Assembly: GCA_964494805.1 (NCBI GenBank)
Contig: CAZBST010000007.1
Location: 61,012-125,011, forward strand
Length of the DNA stretch: 64,000 nt
From: CAIYOL01 sp964494805
Lineage (GTDB): Bacteria; Planctomycetota; Phycisphaerae; Sedimentisphaerales; Anaerobacaceae
Direction: 5' to 3'
Position numbers and translations under genes: made by a program. Below are positions 35,509 to 43,284 of this stretch, piece by piece (within the stretch, counting starts at the first letter, position 1; each line of letters starts with the position of its first letter). The notes beneath the pieces are model-generated. The model worked only from the letters and a program-made list of their open reading frames with translations, had not been told where the DNA came from and did not search any database.

Positions 35509-38500
35509 TTATAACTGGGCGTTCAATTCTTCTAACCAATCCTGCAGCGTTTCTGCAAATTCCTGCCAGGCCTGTTCGCCCTGTTCTTCAATCATCATTT
35601 CTTTAAGTTGCTCATCGGAGAGCAGCTCCTGGAGACACTCTATGTTATTGTTTATCTCTTCTTCATCAATCTCTTCTTCGATTTGTTCCGCCTGGGGTTG
35701 CGGTTGGGGTTCTGGTTGTAGCTCAGGTTCAGGTTGCGGCGGCTCAGGCGCAGATTGTTCAGGAGGTTGAGATTCAGGCTCGGGCTGTAGTTCGATTTGC
35801 GGTTGTTGAGGTGATGATGCGTAAAAGGCTCCGCCGAAGCCATCGCCCATTGACGTTTCTTCGCCTAACTGCAGGAGCCAATAATCACAGAAGCGAGCGA
35901 GGTCGTCCATATCGATTATATCATTGTGGGGGACTGAGATATCGCAGACGGGATTGTAGTCCGGCTGTTCTGAGCTTGTCAGCCAGGCCTGGGCGAAAAC
36001 TGCAAAGTCATAAAAGTCAACGACGCAGTCCGGCTTAAAGTCGCCTACCGGATAGCATCCAGGAAAACACCTCATCCCTAAATACAGCCGAATATCCTCA
36101 AAGAACACGGTGCCATCGCTTTCAGCCGGCGTACCGTCGCCGAAACCGATAATAATTTTCTTAACATCGGCCAGATTTACGTCATTATCATCAACGAAAT
36201 CCTGCAGGACAATATTCCACTGGTGCCATTCTTCCTCTGTTATGTCGCTCATATAGGGATATTCCACTTTCCCGGTAGCGTCTTCGCCATCGGTTAGTTT
36301 CACATACATCTGCTGGTTGGCGTCATTGGTTGCTATGCCATAGAACCACAGCGACAATACTTTAGCGCCCATATCAAGCCAATTCGGGTCTTTTCCAAGG
36401 TCGTCCAGCTGCGCGGTATTAACATCTGCTCTGGCCTCAGAATAGTATGGCCCATACGAATAATTCAAGAAATTATACCTCATCGAATATCCACTGCGGC
36501 TCGGCCCCGACACATTAGAAACTATCGCGCAGGTGTAGGGGAGGTCCTGGGTCCAATAATCCTTCCATGTATCCCTCAGCCTATCAGGGTAAAAGGCACC
36601 ATACGTCTTATTAAAATTGTCTATGAGATAGCAATCCGTCGTAAAGCCCCATACACTACCTCTCCATACGTTAGAGTCGTTGACTTCGTCGATACGCCAA
36701 TAGTAAGTTGTCCCTAATTCAATTTTATTGGCCTCGATTGGATAAGAGGGATTGGAAACCGGGCCTTTATAAACTTCGCCGAGCGGCCAGGAGTTATTGG
36801 CATCGTTGACATCGTTGAAATTGGTGCCGAAGTAGATTTCGTGGCCATTAAGAGCGGCAGCAAAATATCCCGAGCACCAGGTGAGGTTGAGGTTAGGTTC
36901 GCCAGTGCATAAAAAATCAGATAATTCCCCGCAGGTCGGGTTGGGGTTACTTGCGCAGAGGACAGGTGTATGTTCACGAGTCCAGCGGGAATAATTACCG
37001 CCACTGATTTTGCATAAATTTGTGATTGAACCATAAGACGGGATGCAATCATTTACTTTTGCCGTTAACGTAACAGAATTCGATTCATTCGGTTCCAATG
37101 TGCCGATGTTCCAGGTAACGGTGTGAGTGCTGGGGTGATAAACACTATTTGGGCCGGAGGCGGAGATAAAGGCGAGGTCATCAGGCAATAAATCAGTAAT
37201 TACAACATCGTTGATGGTACCTATATAGTTAGGGTCGCCAACAGGCGGATTGAGGTAACTGATGGTATAATTTACATCATTGCCGGGGAGGACACCATTG
37301 GCGTCAGCGATATTATCAACCTTATTCAGAGATAGACCTAATGCGTTGGCAATGGCGAGAGCGTTGAAAAGATTTAGTCGGCCTCCTGTAACGCAAAGAC
37401 CATTCAAAGCAGATTTTTGGTCAACAGAATTGAGAATAATATCTTTTACATTAAGATGAATCAGAGTTGGATTAATCGACCAGACAAGTGCAGCGGCCCC
37501 TGCAACAAACGGGGTAGACATTGATGTCCCGTCCTTATAATTGTATTGTCCGTATACCGCGCAGCTTAAGATATTCGACCCAGGCGCAGCCAAATCAACA
37601 GAAGTAAGACCCCAGTTTGAGCTTCCCGAGGCCCATATCGACCGCACATCATTAGAATCAGAAGCCATTACCGAGATGATGTTGCTGCAATCAAAACGGG
37701 CTGGATAAGATGGATATGAGTAACCATCGTTCCCTGCAGCCGCTATGAATAAGACACCCATCGCATTAGCGACATCAATGGCATCCTTCAACTCCTGGTC
37801 ATATTCATAGCTACCCCACGAGTTGCTCAGGACCTTTGCTCCTTTATCAATAGCATATTCAATACAGGAGATGGCATTTGCTGTCGAACCCCCTTCACCC
37901 AAATCGTTTAGAAACTTCAAGGCCATTATCTTTACATTCCAGCAGACGCCCGTAACGCCCTGAGAATTGTTGCCCACAGCACCTATTATTCCTGCGCAAT
38001 GAGTGCCGTGCCCATTGTCATCCATCGGGTCACTGTCATTGTTATAGAAATCATACCCGAAACTACCATTGGAGTCTGTCCACATATTGGCTGACAAGTC
38101 TGGATGGGTGTAATCAACGCCGGAGTCGATAACAGCCACGATAATGTTACTATCTCTTGTGATATACCAAGCCTCGGGCGCATCAATATCGGCATCCGGC
38201 GTTCCGCCGGTCTGGCCTGTGTTGTGCAGTCCCCATTGGTCGCCGCCGTTAGGAACAGGACCGCAGGGGTCGTTGGGGAAGGTCGAGAAAGCATGATAGA
38301 TGTAATTCGGCTGAATATGGATAATATCTGATGAGGTACCGAAAGTTGCTAAGGCAGATTCTACAGATATTCCTTGAGGTAATTTAACCAAGCTTAATTC
38401 CGGAACGAGCTTGTAACTTCGAACTATGGAGCCGCCGCCCAAAGATGAAAGAATTTCTGCCTTCTCTCCTGCACTGCGTTGCTCCCCATTATCTTTTAAC

Positions 38501-38613
38501 TTGAAGCGCACAAGTACCTCACTGGGAACATAGTTCGGCTCGATAGCTGAACCGGCAGATGATATGAATAAAAAAGAAGATGTAATTACCATGATGATTA
38601 TATTTCTGGACAT
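35509..38613 (-). CDS. Large secreted subtilisin-like protease with dockerin and low-complexity tail
   Basis: About 1034 residues. Signal peptide (MSRNIIIMVITSSFLFISSAGSAIE), an inhibitor-like propeptide (about 35-115), then a peptidase S8 domain with the triad Asp in VIDSGVDYTHPDL (about 167), His in NGHGTHCAGI (about 209) and Ser in DGTSMSTPFVAGA (about 368). Next come a DUF11-like repeat (DANGVLPGNDVNYTISY..., about 440-545), beta domains with YYWRIDEVNDSN, and a dockerin-type pair GDFKPDCVVDFYDFAVFAQAWL and DIIDMDDLARFCDYWLL (about 858-920). The last 100 residues are a Pro/Gln/Glu tail and an acidic helix; no PEP-CTERM. The start at 38613 has GGAG nine bases upstream. Likely cell-surface or extracellular. 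Confidence 0.9.
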   Translation of the reverse strand: MSRNIIIMVITSSFLFISSAGSAIEPNYVPSEVLVRFKLKDNGEQRSAGEKAEILSSLGGGSIVRSYKLVPELSLVKLPQGISVESALATFGTSSDIIHIQPNYIYHAFSTFPNDPCGPVPNGGDQWGLHNTGQTGGTPDADIDAPEAWYITRDSNIIVAVIDSGVDYTHPDLSANMWTDSNGSFGYDFYNNDSDPMDDNGHGTHCAGIIGAVGNNSQGVTGVCWNVKIMALKFLNDLGEGGSTANAISCIEYAIDKGAKVLSNSWGSYEYDQELKDAIDVANAMGVLFIAAAGNDGYSYPSYPARFDCSNIISVMASDSNDVRSIWASGSSNWGLTSVDLAAPGSNILSCAVYGQYNYKDGTSMSTPFVAGAAALVWSINPTLIHLNVKDIILNSVDQKSALNGLCVTGGRLNLFNALAIANALGLSLNKVDNIADANGVLPGNDVNYTISYLNPPVGDPNYIGTINDVVITDLLPDDLAFISASGPNSVYHPSTHTVTWNIGTLEPNESNSVTLTAKVNDCIPSYGSITNLCKISGGNYSRWTREHTPVLCASNPNPTCGELSDFLCTGEPNLNLTWCSGYFAAALNGHEIYFGTNFNDVNDANNSWPLGEVYKGPVSNPSYPIEANKIELGTTYYWRIDEVNDSNVWRGSVWGFTTDCYLIDNFNKTYGAFYPDRLRDTWKDYWTQDLPYTCAIVSNVSGPSRSGYSMRYNFLNYSYGPYYSEARADVNTAQLDDLGKDPNWLDMGAKVLSLWFYGIATNDANQQMYVKLTDGEDATGKVEYPYMSDITEEEWHQWNIVLQDFVDDNDVNLADVKKIIIGFGDGTPAESDGTVFFEDIRLYLGMRCFPGCYPVGDFKPDCVVDFYDFAVFAQAWLTSSEQPDYNPVCDISVPHNDIIDMDDLARFCDYWLLQLGEETSMGDGFGGAFYASSPQQPQIELQPEPESQPPEQSAPEPPQPEPELQPEPQPQPQAEQIEEEIDEEEINNNIECLQELLSDEQLKEMMIEEQGEQAWQEFAETLQDWLEELNAQL

Positions 38614-38675
38614 GGGGTGATTCTCCATAAAAGAATATTCCCTTATTCCAACGTGACCGGTCCCGAGTGCACGGG

Positions 38676-39263
38676 TTAACCTATGCGGCTATGACTTTTG
38701 CGCCGAATAATCTGCGTAAATCCAGAGACAAGTAATATAAAAGTAGCTGGCTCAGGGATGACCGTCCCTTCGACAATCAATGTCGCATCATTCAGCACAA
38801 CAGAACCGTAATCAATATAGTGCCATCCACCTGTACCAACGAATGAGATATGGCTAATCCTAATATTGCCTTGGCCGTCAAGAAGGTCCGACCAACTGGA
38901 TGTTGGTGAAAGCGAGAATTGTGAAATTCTGTCAAAAATCTCTGGTTCTGGATCAGTTTCGGCCCCGCCCCATATTTCTGTAAGTCGAGGCCATGGATTA
39001 GAACCCAAGGATGCACGGATTCCTACATCCAGAGGAAACGGGTTGCAGGGGTCGGTGTCATATACCGCCAGACCAGCGGTGATTCCACCCGACCAGTCGA
39101 TATAAACGTGCGATATTTCACTAAAAGTAACTCCGAGGTTGAAATCTGCTTGCCAATATGAATTGAAACCATACGTTCCCGCACAGTTCAAGGGCAGTTC
39201 GACGGTATCGCCCAAAGCTACTCCCGCCATTGCAAGTATTATCGCAATAATCGCATATTTCAT
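38676..39263 (-). CDS. PEP-CTERM secreted protein A
   Basis: 195 residues. Signal peptide MKYAIIAIILAMAGVALGD; beta-rich middle with TYGFNSYWQADFNLGVTF and a GWHYIDYGSVVLNDATLIV strand region; C-terminal PEP-CTERM sorting signal V-I-P-E-P-A-T followed by a hydrophobic helix (FILLVSGF) and an arginine cluster (IIRRKSHSR). PEP-CTERM proteins are sorted by exosortase to the surface (family knowledge); no exosortase gene is in the window. Its promoter and leader, down to the second codon, are duplicated upstream of the gene at 40178-40729. Confidence 0.85.
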   Translation of the reverse strand: MKYAIIAIILAMAGVALGDTVELPLNCAGTYGFNSYWQADFNLGVTFSEISHVYIDWSGGITAGLAVYDTDPCNPFPLDVGIRASLGSNPWPRLTEIWGGAETDPEPEIFDRISQFSLSPTSSWSDLLDGQGNIRISHISFVGTGGWHYIDYGSVVLNDATLIVEGTVIPEPATFILLVSGFTQIIRRKSHSRIG

Positions 39264-39394
39264 TTTTGCCTCCTCAACTTACGCTTTTAACCTTTACATT
39301 ATTATACCACATTTTGACCTCCCAAAACAACTAAAAATCAAGATAAAGGCCTCATTTTCCACTATTAAGATGCAGAAAAGGGGGGAAGTGTTCC
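39261..39394 (-). repeat. Promoter/leader duplication block, copy 1
   Basis: 134-bp block that includes the start codon, GAGGAGG ribosome site and -10 TATAAT (39306-39301) with TTGTTT 18 bases upstream for PEP-CTERM protein A. A near-identical copy lies at 40727-40860 in front of a different gene: within the first 115 bases I count only two differences. Confidence 0.85.
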
Positions 39395-39487
39395 CTTAAC
39401 TTTCTTGAATTATAAAAAGGTTGCCAGAAATGAGGGAGTTTTTGAGGCCTTTCATGTTATTATCTGGTGATTAGAGGCAGTACTTTC

Positions 39488-39516
39488 TTGACATTTTCAT
39501 GTCAATCAAATAAAAT
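39488..39516 (+). promoter_or_regulatory. Consensus promoter with palindromic -35 region
   Basis: TTGACA (39488-39493), 17-base spacer, TAAAAT (39511-39516) for the 39590 gene. The -35 is one arm of the palindrome TTGACA-TTTTCA-TGTCAA (39488-39505), which recurs as TTGACA-TTTTCG-TGTCAA at 42265-42282; it could be an operator. Confidence 0.6.
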
Positions 39517-39589
39517 ATTTTGTGAGTAGTTTTTTGGTATGCCCCACTCGTTGAGGAAGCGGTTATTTCGTAGTATAAGGGAGGCAGGC

Positions 39590-40045
39590 ATGAAACGATT
39601 ATTGCCAATAGCTATTATTATGATAATAATATTTTGCCCTCTGAAAACAGCGAAGGGAATTCTGATAGAAGATGTACATACGGATCCGATCGAACCAAAA
39701 GATGTAGACATCATTACGATAGTTGTTTCCGGGATAGGTGGAACTCCAACTTGGATAGATGATTCTGATTTTCGAATAGAAGATACCTCTCTCGAACTCG
39801 ATATCTTTTTAAGGTTTGGCCCTTACGGAGCGATATCACCATGGTCTCATTCAGAGATAATCGGGACGCTGCCTGCGAATTACTATGACCTTGCCGTAAG
39901 TGCATATGTTTATAATGATTTAACCGAGATATATGAGTTTAGAGAAACATATTCAACCGGATTCACCGTTGTTCCGGAACCGGCGACATTGCTGCTATTG
40001 ACTATGGGAGCGGTTTGGATTCGAGCAGGAAAACGCAGAACGTAA
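39590..40045 (+). CDS. PEP-CTERM secreted protein B
   Basis: 151 residues from the ATG at 39590 with GGGAGG upstream. Signal peptide MKRLLPIAIIMIIIFCPLKTAKG, a mature domain with VHTDPIEPKDVDIITIVVSG, LELDIFLRFGPYGAISPW and LPANYYDLAVSAYVYND, then V-V-P-E-P-A-T, a hydrophobic helix and RAGKRRT. It aligns along its length with the protein at 41527-42021 (DIITFNISG, LQLDLYIEMG, LPAEVYSLEVRAFDN, TVVPEPS), so the two are paralogues on opposite strands. It is the only plus-strand gene in the cluster. Function unknown. Confidence 0.85.
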   Translation: MKRLLPIAIIMIIIFCPLKTAKGILIEDVHTDPIEPKDVDIITIVVSGIGGTPTWIDDSDFRIEDTSLELDIFLRFGPYGAISPWSHSEIIGTLPANYYDLAVSAYVYNDLTEIYEFRETYSTGFTVVPEPATLLLLTMGAVWIRAGKRRT

Positions 40046-40177
40046 CATCAAAAAATGGCGGCTGTCCCCATAGAAGAAATTTAAAAATCAATCCGTCTTT
40101 GCTGTGCTACGCCGAGACGCTGCGCGAATGCAAAAATAAAAATTGCGGAGCCGCTTCGCGGGGATTTTTAGAAGTGA

Positions 40178-40729
40178 TTAAACGATTCTTTTTCTTGTTA
40201 AATAAATTATGCCGCCAAGGAGTAAGGCCAATGAACTTGGTTCGGGAACAACAACTATTGGGACTGAAACCATACTATCATAATCAGGTTCTGGTGCACC
40301 GCCGTCCAATCCGCCAATTACATCGTATTCGCCAACATTTATTAGATTGTCTTCGCTGTCCCGCATATCCCATATATAAGGAGGGTCAAAATCAGGAAAC
40401 TCTTTATATTCACCGGGGGCCAATGTAAACATAGTAGGCTTGGCATACCAACCCTCTACGGCTGACCAAATATTTTCCCCATCCTTTTCGACCCAGAAGT
40501 TCCATGCGGGACTACCGCCAAAATAAAATGTTACATCCTCACTTCTCAAATTGGTTACTCTATAAAGCATTTCTACATCTTCGCCTAAATCGTAAGTAGA
40601 TTTATTCGTCTGGACGTAGTATTCGATGCCATCTTCAATTATGGAATTTGAATTAATTGTTGCCATTGCGATGGGGGTTACCCCAAATACCAGCACCATA
40701 AGGGAGATTGCAGAGATTACCTTTTTCAT
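40178..40729 (-). CDS. PEP-CTERM protein with BsuPI-like (proteinase inhibitor) domain
   Basis: 183 residues. Signal peptide MKKVISAISLMVLVFGVTPIAMA. The middle, about residues 40-125, follows the pattern of the BsuPI intracellular proteinase inhibitor domain: YDLGEDVEMLYRVTNLRSEDVTFYF, then AWNFWVEKDGENIWSAVEG, then TLAPGEYKEFPDF (an Ig-like fold). C-terminus V-V-P-E-P-S-S, hydrophobic helix, TRKRIV. The leader is a near copy of that of PEP-CTERM protein A. It lies between two subtilase genes, which suggests protease inhibition, but BsuPI-like domains also occur without proven inhibitor function. Confidence 0.75.
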   Translation of the reverse strand: MKKVISAISLMVLVFGVTPIAMATINSNSIIEDGIEYYVQTNKSTYDLGEDVEMLYRVTNLRSEDVTFYFGGSPAWNFWVEKDGENIWSAVEGWYAKPTMFTLAPGEYKEFPDFDPPYIWDMRDSEDNLINVGEYDVIGGLDGGAPEPDYDSMVSVPIVVVPEPSSLALLLGGIIYLTRKRIV

Positions 40730-40860
40730 TTTTGCCTCCTCAACTTACGCTTTTAACCTTTACATTATTATACCACATTTCGACCTCCCAAAACAGCTAA
40801 AAATCAAGATAAAGGCCTCATTTTCCACTATTAAGATGCAGGAAAAGGGGAAACTGTTCC
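40727..40860 (-). repeat. Promoter/leader duplication block, copy 2
   Basis: Matches 39261-39394. It includes ATG, GAGGAGG and TATAAT (40772-40767) for the BsuPI-like gene; its far end lies only 26 bases from the stop codon of the truncated subtilase. Confidence 0.85.
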
Positions 40861-40886
40861 GTAAATTCAATCAAAATTCTTAAAAA

Positions 40887-41477
40887 TTACGTTATCAGAT
40901 AACCGTTGTTATCGTCGTCTATGCCGTTACCGGGAATTTCTCCCGGGTTAATCCACATATTTGCTTTCAGGTCAGGGTGAGTGTAGTCAACGCCAGTGTC
41001 AATTACAGCAACGATAATGTTACTGTCGGTGGCGATGTCCCAAGCCACCGGCGCATCAATGTCGGCATCGGATATTCCTCCGGTTTGGCCAGTGTTGTGT
41101 ATTCCCCAGAGCTGACTAAAATATGGGTCGTTGGGAAGCGTTGAATAGCGTTTAATTTTATAGTTAGGTTCTACATACAAGATTTCGTCGGTATTTTTAA
41201 ATAAGGAGAGAGCGTTTTCGACTGTCTGATTTTCAGGTAGCTTTACTAAGGTCAAGCCTGGAACAAATCTCATAGATTTTTTTATTGTGCCTGCACTAAA
41301 GGCAGCCAAAATCTGATTACATTCGTGGATAGTCCGCTGAACTCCTGTGGTTTTTGGGGCGAATCTTACGAGTAATTCACCTTCCTTGTAAGGCAAATCT
41401 GAGGCTCCGGCATAATTTGAGATGAATACAAAACAAATAACAGAGATATAAAGATATCCACATCCTTTTTTAGACAT
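40887..41477 (-). pseudogene. Truncated subtilase (propeptide plus first catalytic motif only)
   Basis: 196 residues, paralogous to the N-terminus of the large subtilase. Signal peptide to about residue 25, propeptide (ELLVRFAPKTTGVQRTIHE ... LVKLPENQTVENAL), then WGIHNTGQTGGISDADIDAPVAW and VIDTGVDYTHPDL with the catalytic Asp (about residue 160). It stops at GNGIDDDNNGYLIT, where active members continue as NNGY-x-DD. The His and Ser motifs and everything after are absent, so it cannot be a protease. The stop abuts the duplicated leader block. AAGGAGGGTC ribosome site is intact. Expressed as a free propeptide it might bind proteases, but decay is the simpler reading. Confidence 0.8.
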
Positions 41478-41526
41478 AAAATGACCCTCCTTGAGATAAG
41501 GTTAAATTTATTCTGGTTTTGCTTAA

Positions 41527-42021
41527 CTATCGCAGCCCCTTGGTTTTCCTTCTGGGAAAGTTTCTGAAGAACGGCAAAGCGAGGACAAAAATAGTAAGCA
41601 TACTTGGCTCCGGGACGACAGTGAAATCAACATTATAGATATCCTGGAGCGTGCTATCGTAATTATCGAATGCTCTGACTTCAAGACTGTAAACCTCCGC
41701 AGGCAAAGGTGAAATTTGCTTGGAATAGGTCCAGTTGCTTAACGAATACTGGGCACCCATCTCAATATACAAGTCTAACTGAAGTGACGTTCCATTCTGT
41801 GAAAACAGGTCGTGTTCTACCCAACTCGGTGAGGTAGCTGCCCAGCCAGATATATTGAAGGTTATTATGTCGGTTTCTAACGGCTGATTTGGGATTATAT
41901 CAACGTTGTCTATCTGAATAGTGACCCCTATAGCTATTGGTTGGTATATAAATACTAACAAAACTATAAAAAGGGCTGTTGACCACGTTTTTGTTCTAAT
42001 TTCGAATATTATCTTTCTCAT
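41527..42021 (-). CDS. PEP-CTERM secreted protein C (paralogue of protein B)
   Basis: 164 residues. N-terminal basic head then hydrophobic core STALFIVLLVFIYQPIAIGV as signal peptide, mature domain VDIIPNQPLETDIITFNISG, LQLDLYIEMGAQYSLSNW, LPAEVYSLEVRAFDN, then V-V-P-E-P-S, hydrophobic helix and an arginine/lysine tail (RRKTKGLR). Similar in order and spacing to the protein at 39590-40045. Driven by a good promoter at 42111-42140 whose surroundings are duplicated upstream of the 42503 gene. Function unknown; surface location expected from PEP-CTERM. Confidence 0.85.
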   Translation of the reverse strand: MRKIIFEIRTKTWSTALFIVLLVFIYQPIAIGVTIQIDNVDIIPNQPLETDIITFNISGWAATSPSWVEHDLFSQNGTSLQLDLYIEMGAQYSLSNWTYSKQISPLPAEVYSLEVRAFDNYDSTLQDIYNVDFTVVPEPSMLTIFVLALPFFRNFPRRKTKGLR

Positions 42022-42110
42022 ACTCCATCTCCTTCAAACAGCAGCCCTATAGACTGGACTACTCATTCAATTAACCGCTTCCTCGTTATAGCGTGGTATA
42101 TTTATACCCT

Positions 42111-42140
42111 ATTTTACCACTGCCTGAGCCGTAAAGTCAA
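42111..42140 (-). promoter_or_regulatory. Promoter of PEP-CTERM protein C, in a duplicated block
   Basis: Minus strand TTGACT (42140-42135), 18-base spacer, TAAAAT (42116-42111). The surrounding block, about 42068-42155, recurs at 43130-43212 before the 42503-43063 gene (shared words: CGCTTCCTCGTTATAG, GTGGTATATTTATA, CCTATTTTACCACTG). Confidence 0.65.
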
Positions 42141-42264
42141 GAGAAAAAACGCAAGCATATCTTGTTATAAGATGCGCAAAAGCGGTTAAATGTTCCCATA
42201 ATTTTCCTTAAATCTGTAAAGAATAACCGGACGAAAAATGGTGGCTGTTCCTAGTTTCCCTCCC

Positions 42265-42282
42265 TTGACATTTTCGTGTCAA
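42265..42282. repeat. TTGACA/TGTCAA palindrome, second copy
   Basis: TTGACA-TTTTCG-TGTCAA, one base different from the site at 39488-39505. Here it overlaps the stop codon of the 62-residue gene, and no -10 box follows at the right distance. Confidence 0.6.
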
Positions 42283-42467
42283 TCATACGGATTGGCCGGA
42301 TCTGAAGCCACACAAAGATTTGCCCGCAATATATTATCTGAAATTACCAATACCCAATCAGGGTCGGTATAGGTTGTTTCCACAAATGTGTTTTCAGCCA
42401 ACGATAAACTTGCCTGTCCTAACAGAATTAGAATTACCAGAATGGTATGTAATTTTACTTTTGACAT
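42279..42467 (-). CDS. Short secreted peptide, possibly a truncated gene
   Basis: 62 residues: signal peptide MSKVKLHTILVILILLGQASLSLAE, then a 38-residue mature part (NTFVETTYTDPDWVLVISDNILRANLCVASDPANPYD in parts). No PEP-CTERM. The frame stops inside a repeated TTGACA/TGTCAA palindrome, and the mature part looks like the start of a longer domain, so it may have lost its 3' end by rearrangement, as the nearby subtilase did. It precedes no other gene closely and has no clear promoter. Function unknown. Confidence 0.5.
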   Translation of the reverse strand: MSKVKLHTILVILILLGQASLSLAENTFVETTYTDPDWVLVISDNILRANLCVASDPANPYD

Positions 42468-42502
42468 GCCATCACTCCCTCGATAGTTAATTGATGTTCG
42501 AA

Positions 42503-43063
42503 TTATGACCGCTGCTTAGTTTTCCTTACGAATAGTATTCCTAAGCCAAACAGAAATACTGTCCCGGGTTCCGGAATAACTGTTAACGTCAAACTTTCTG
42601 GCGTTATATACACTAAGTCGCCGGCCACATTGCAAAATACTTCATTGATGGCACCATCTGATGGGTCAGCAAAGATTGTGATTGTGTGGCCTATAGAGGC
42701 CATTGGAACTAAGTAATCGAAACTATAGAGAACCCCTGAGACACCAGACCACACCGGAAGTCCGATGCTCGCTTTAATCCCTTCAATTAACACGCCGTTG
42801 TTATTGACCACAACACCTTCATTGTAACCCGAACCAAGAGGGTAATCGGGATTCAGATACAAGTTACCGGCTGTTCCAAAATCAGAGTCGCTGATTCGAT
42901 CCATCCTGATACTGTCGGTTTCCACGGTCGAAAAAATGCTTATCGAGATAGTCTCTCCCGGTTCTACCATAGGGTCGGCGGTATCAAAATATACCACCGT
43001 TGCCTGCGACGTTACAGCGAACAAGATTACCACTAAGATAATTAGAAATGATTGCGTTTTCAT
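42503..43063 (-). CDS. PEP-CTERM secreted protein D, possibly cohesin-like
   Basis: 186 residues. Signal peptide MKTQSFLIILVVILFAVTSQA, then VVYFDTADPMVEPGETISISIFSTVETDSIRM, GVLIEGIKASIGLPVWSGVSGVLYSFDYLVP and GHTITIFADPSDGA in order, which resembles the strand pattern of cohesin-like surface domains (x-P-G-E-x-I-x-I-x-I and a late Y-x-F-x-Y strand). C-terminus V-I-P-E-P-G-T, hydrophobic helix, RKTKQRS. If cohesin-like it could bind dockerins such as the one on the nearby large subtilase; this is inference. Promoter region duplicated with that of protein C. Confidence 0.8.
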   Translation of the reverse strand: MKTQSFLIILVVILFAVTSQATVVYFDTADPMVEPGETISISIFSTVETDSIRMDRISDSDFGTAGNLYLNPDYPLGSGYNEGVVVNNNGVLIEGIKASIGLPVWSGVSGVLYSFDYLVPMASIGHTITIFADPSDGAINEVFCNVAGDLVYITPESLTLTVIPEPGTVFLFGLGILFVRKTKQRS

Positions 43064-43172
43064 AACTTCTCTCCTTCAAATCCGTTTTTGCTGCGCTACA
43101 CCAAGACATCCAGACTGGCCTACTTATTTCAATTGACCGCTTCCTCGTTATAGTGTGGTATATTTATAGCCT

Positions 43173-43202
43173 ATTTTACCACTGTTTAAGCCGTAAATTC
43201 AA
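43173..43202 (-). promoter_or_regulatory. Promoter of PEP-CTERM protein D, in a duplicated block
   Basis: Minus strand TTGAAT (43202-43197), 18-base spacer, TAAAAT (43178-43173), in the block shared with 42068-42155. Confidence 0.6.
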
Positions 43203-43284
43203 GAGAAAAAAACGCTATGTGACCCGCGCAATAAATTGCGGGGCTAAATAACTTTTCTTGCAGCGCTTAGCCGGCGGCAGTCGC

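Noticed and set aside
40887..41477. Complete small subtilase
   Set aside because: Only the Asp motif is present; His and Ser motifs and most of the domain are missing.
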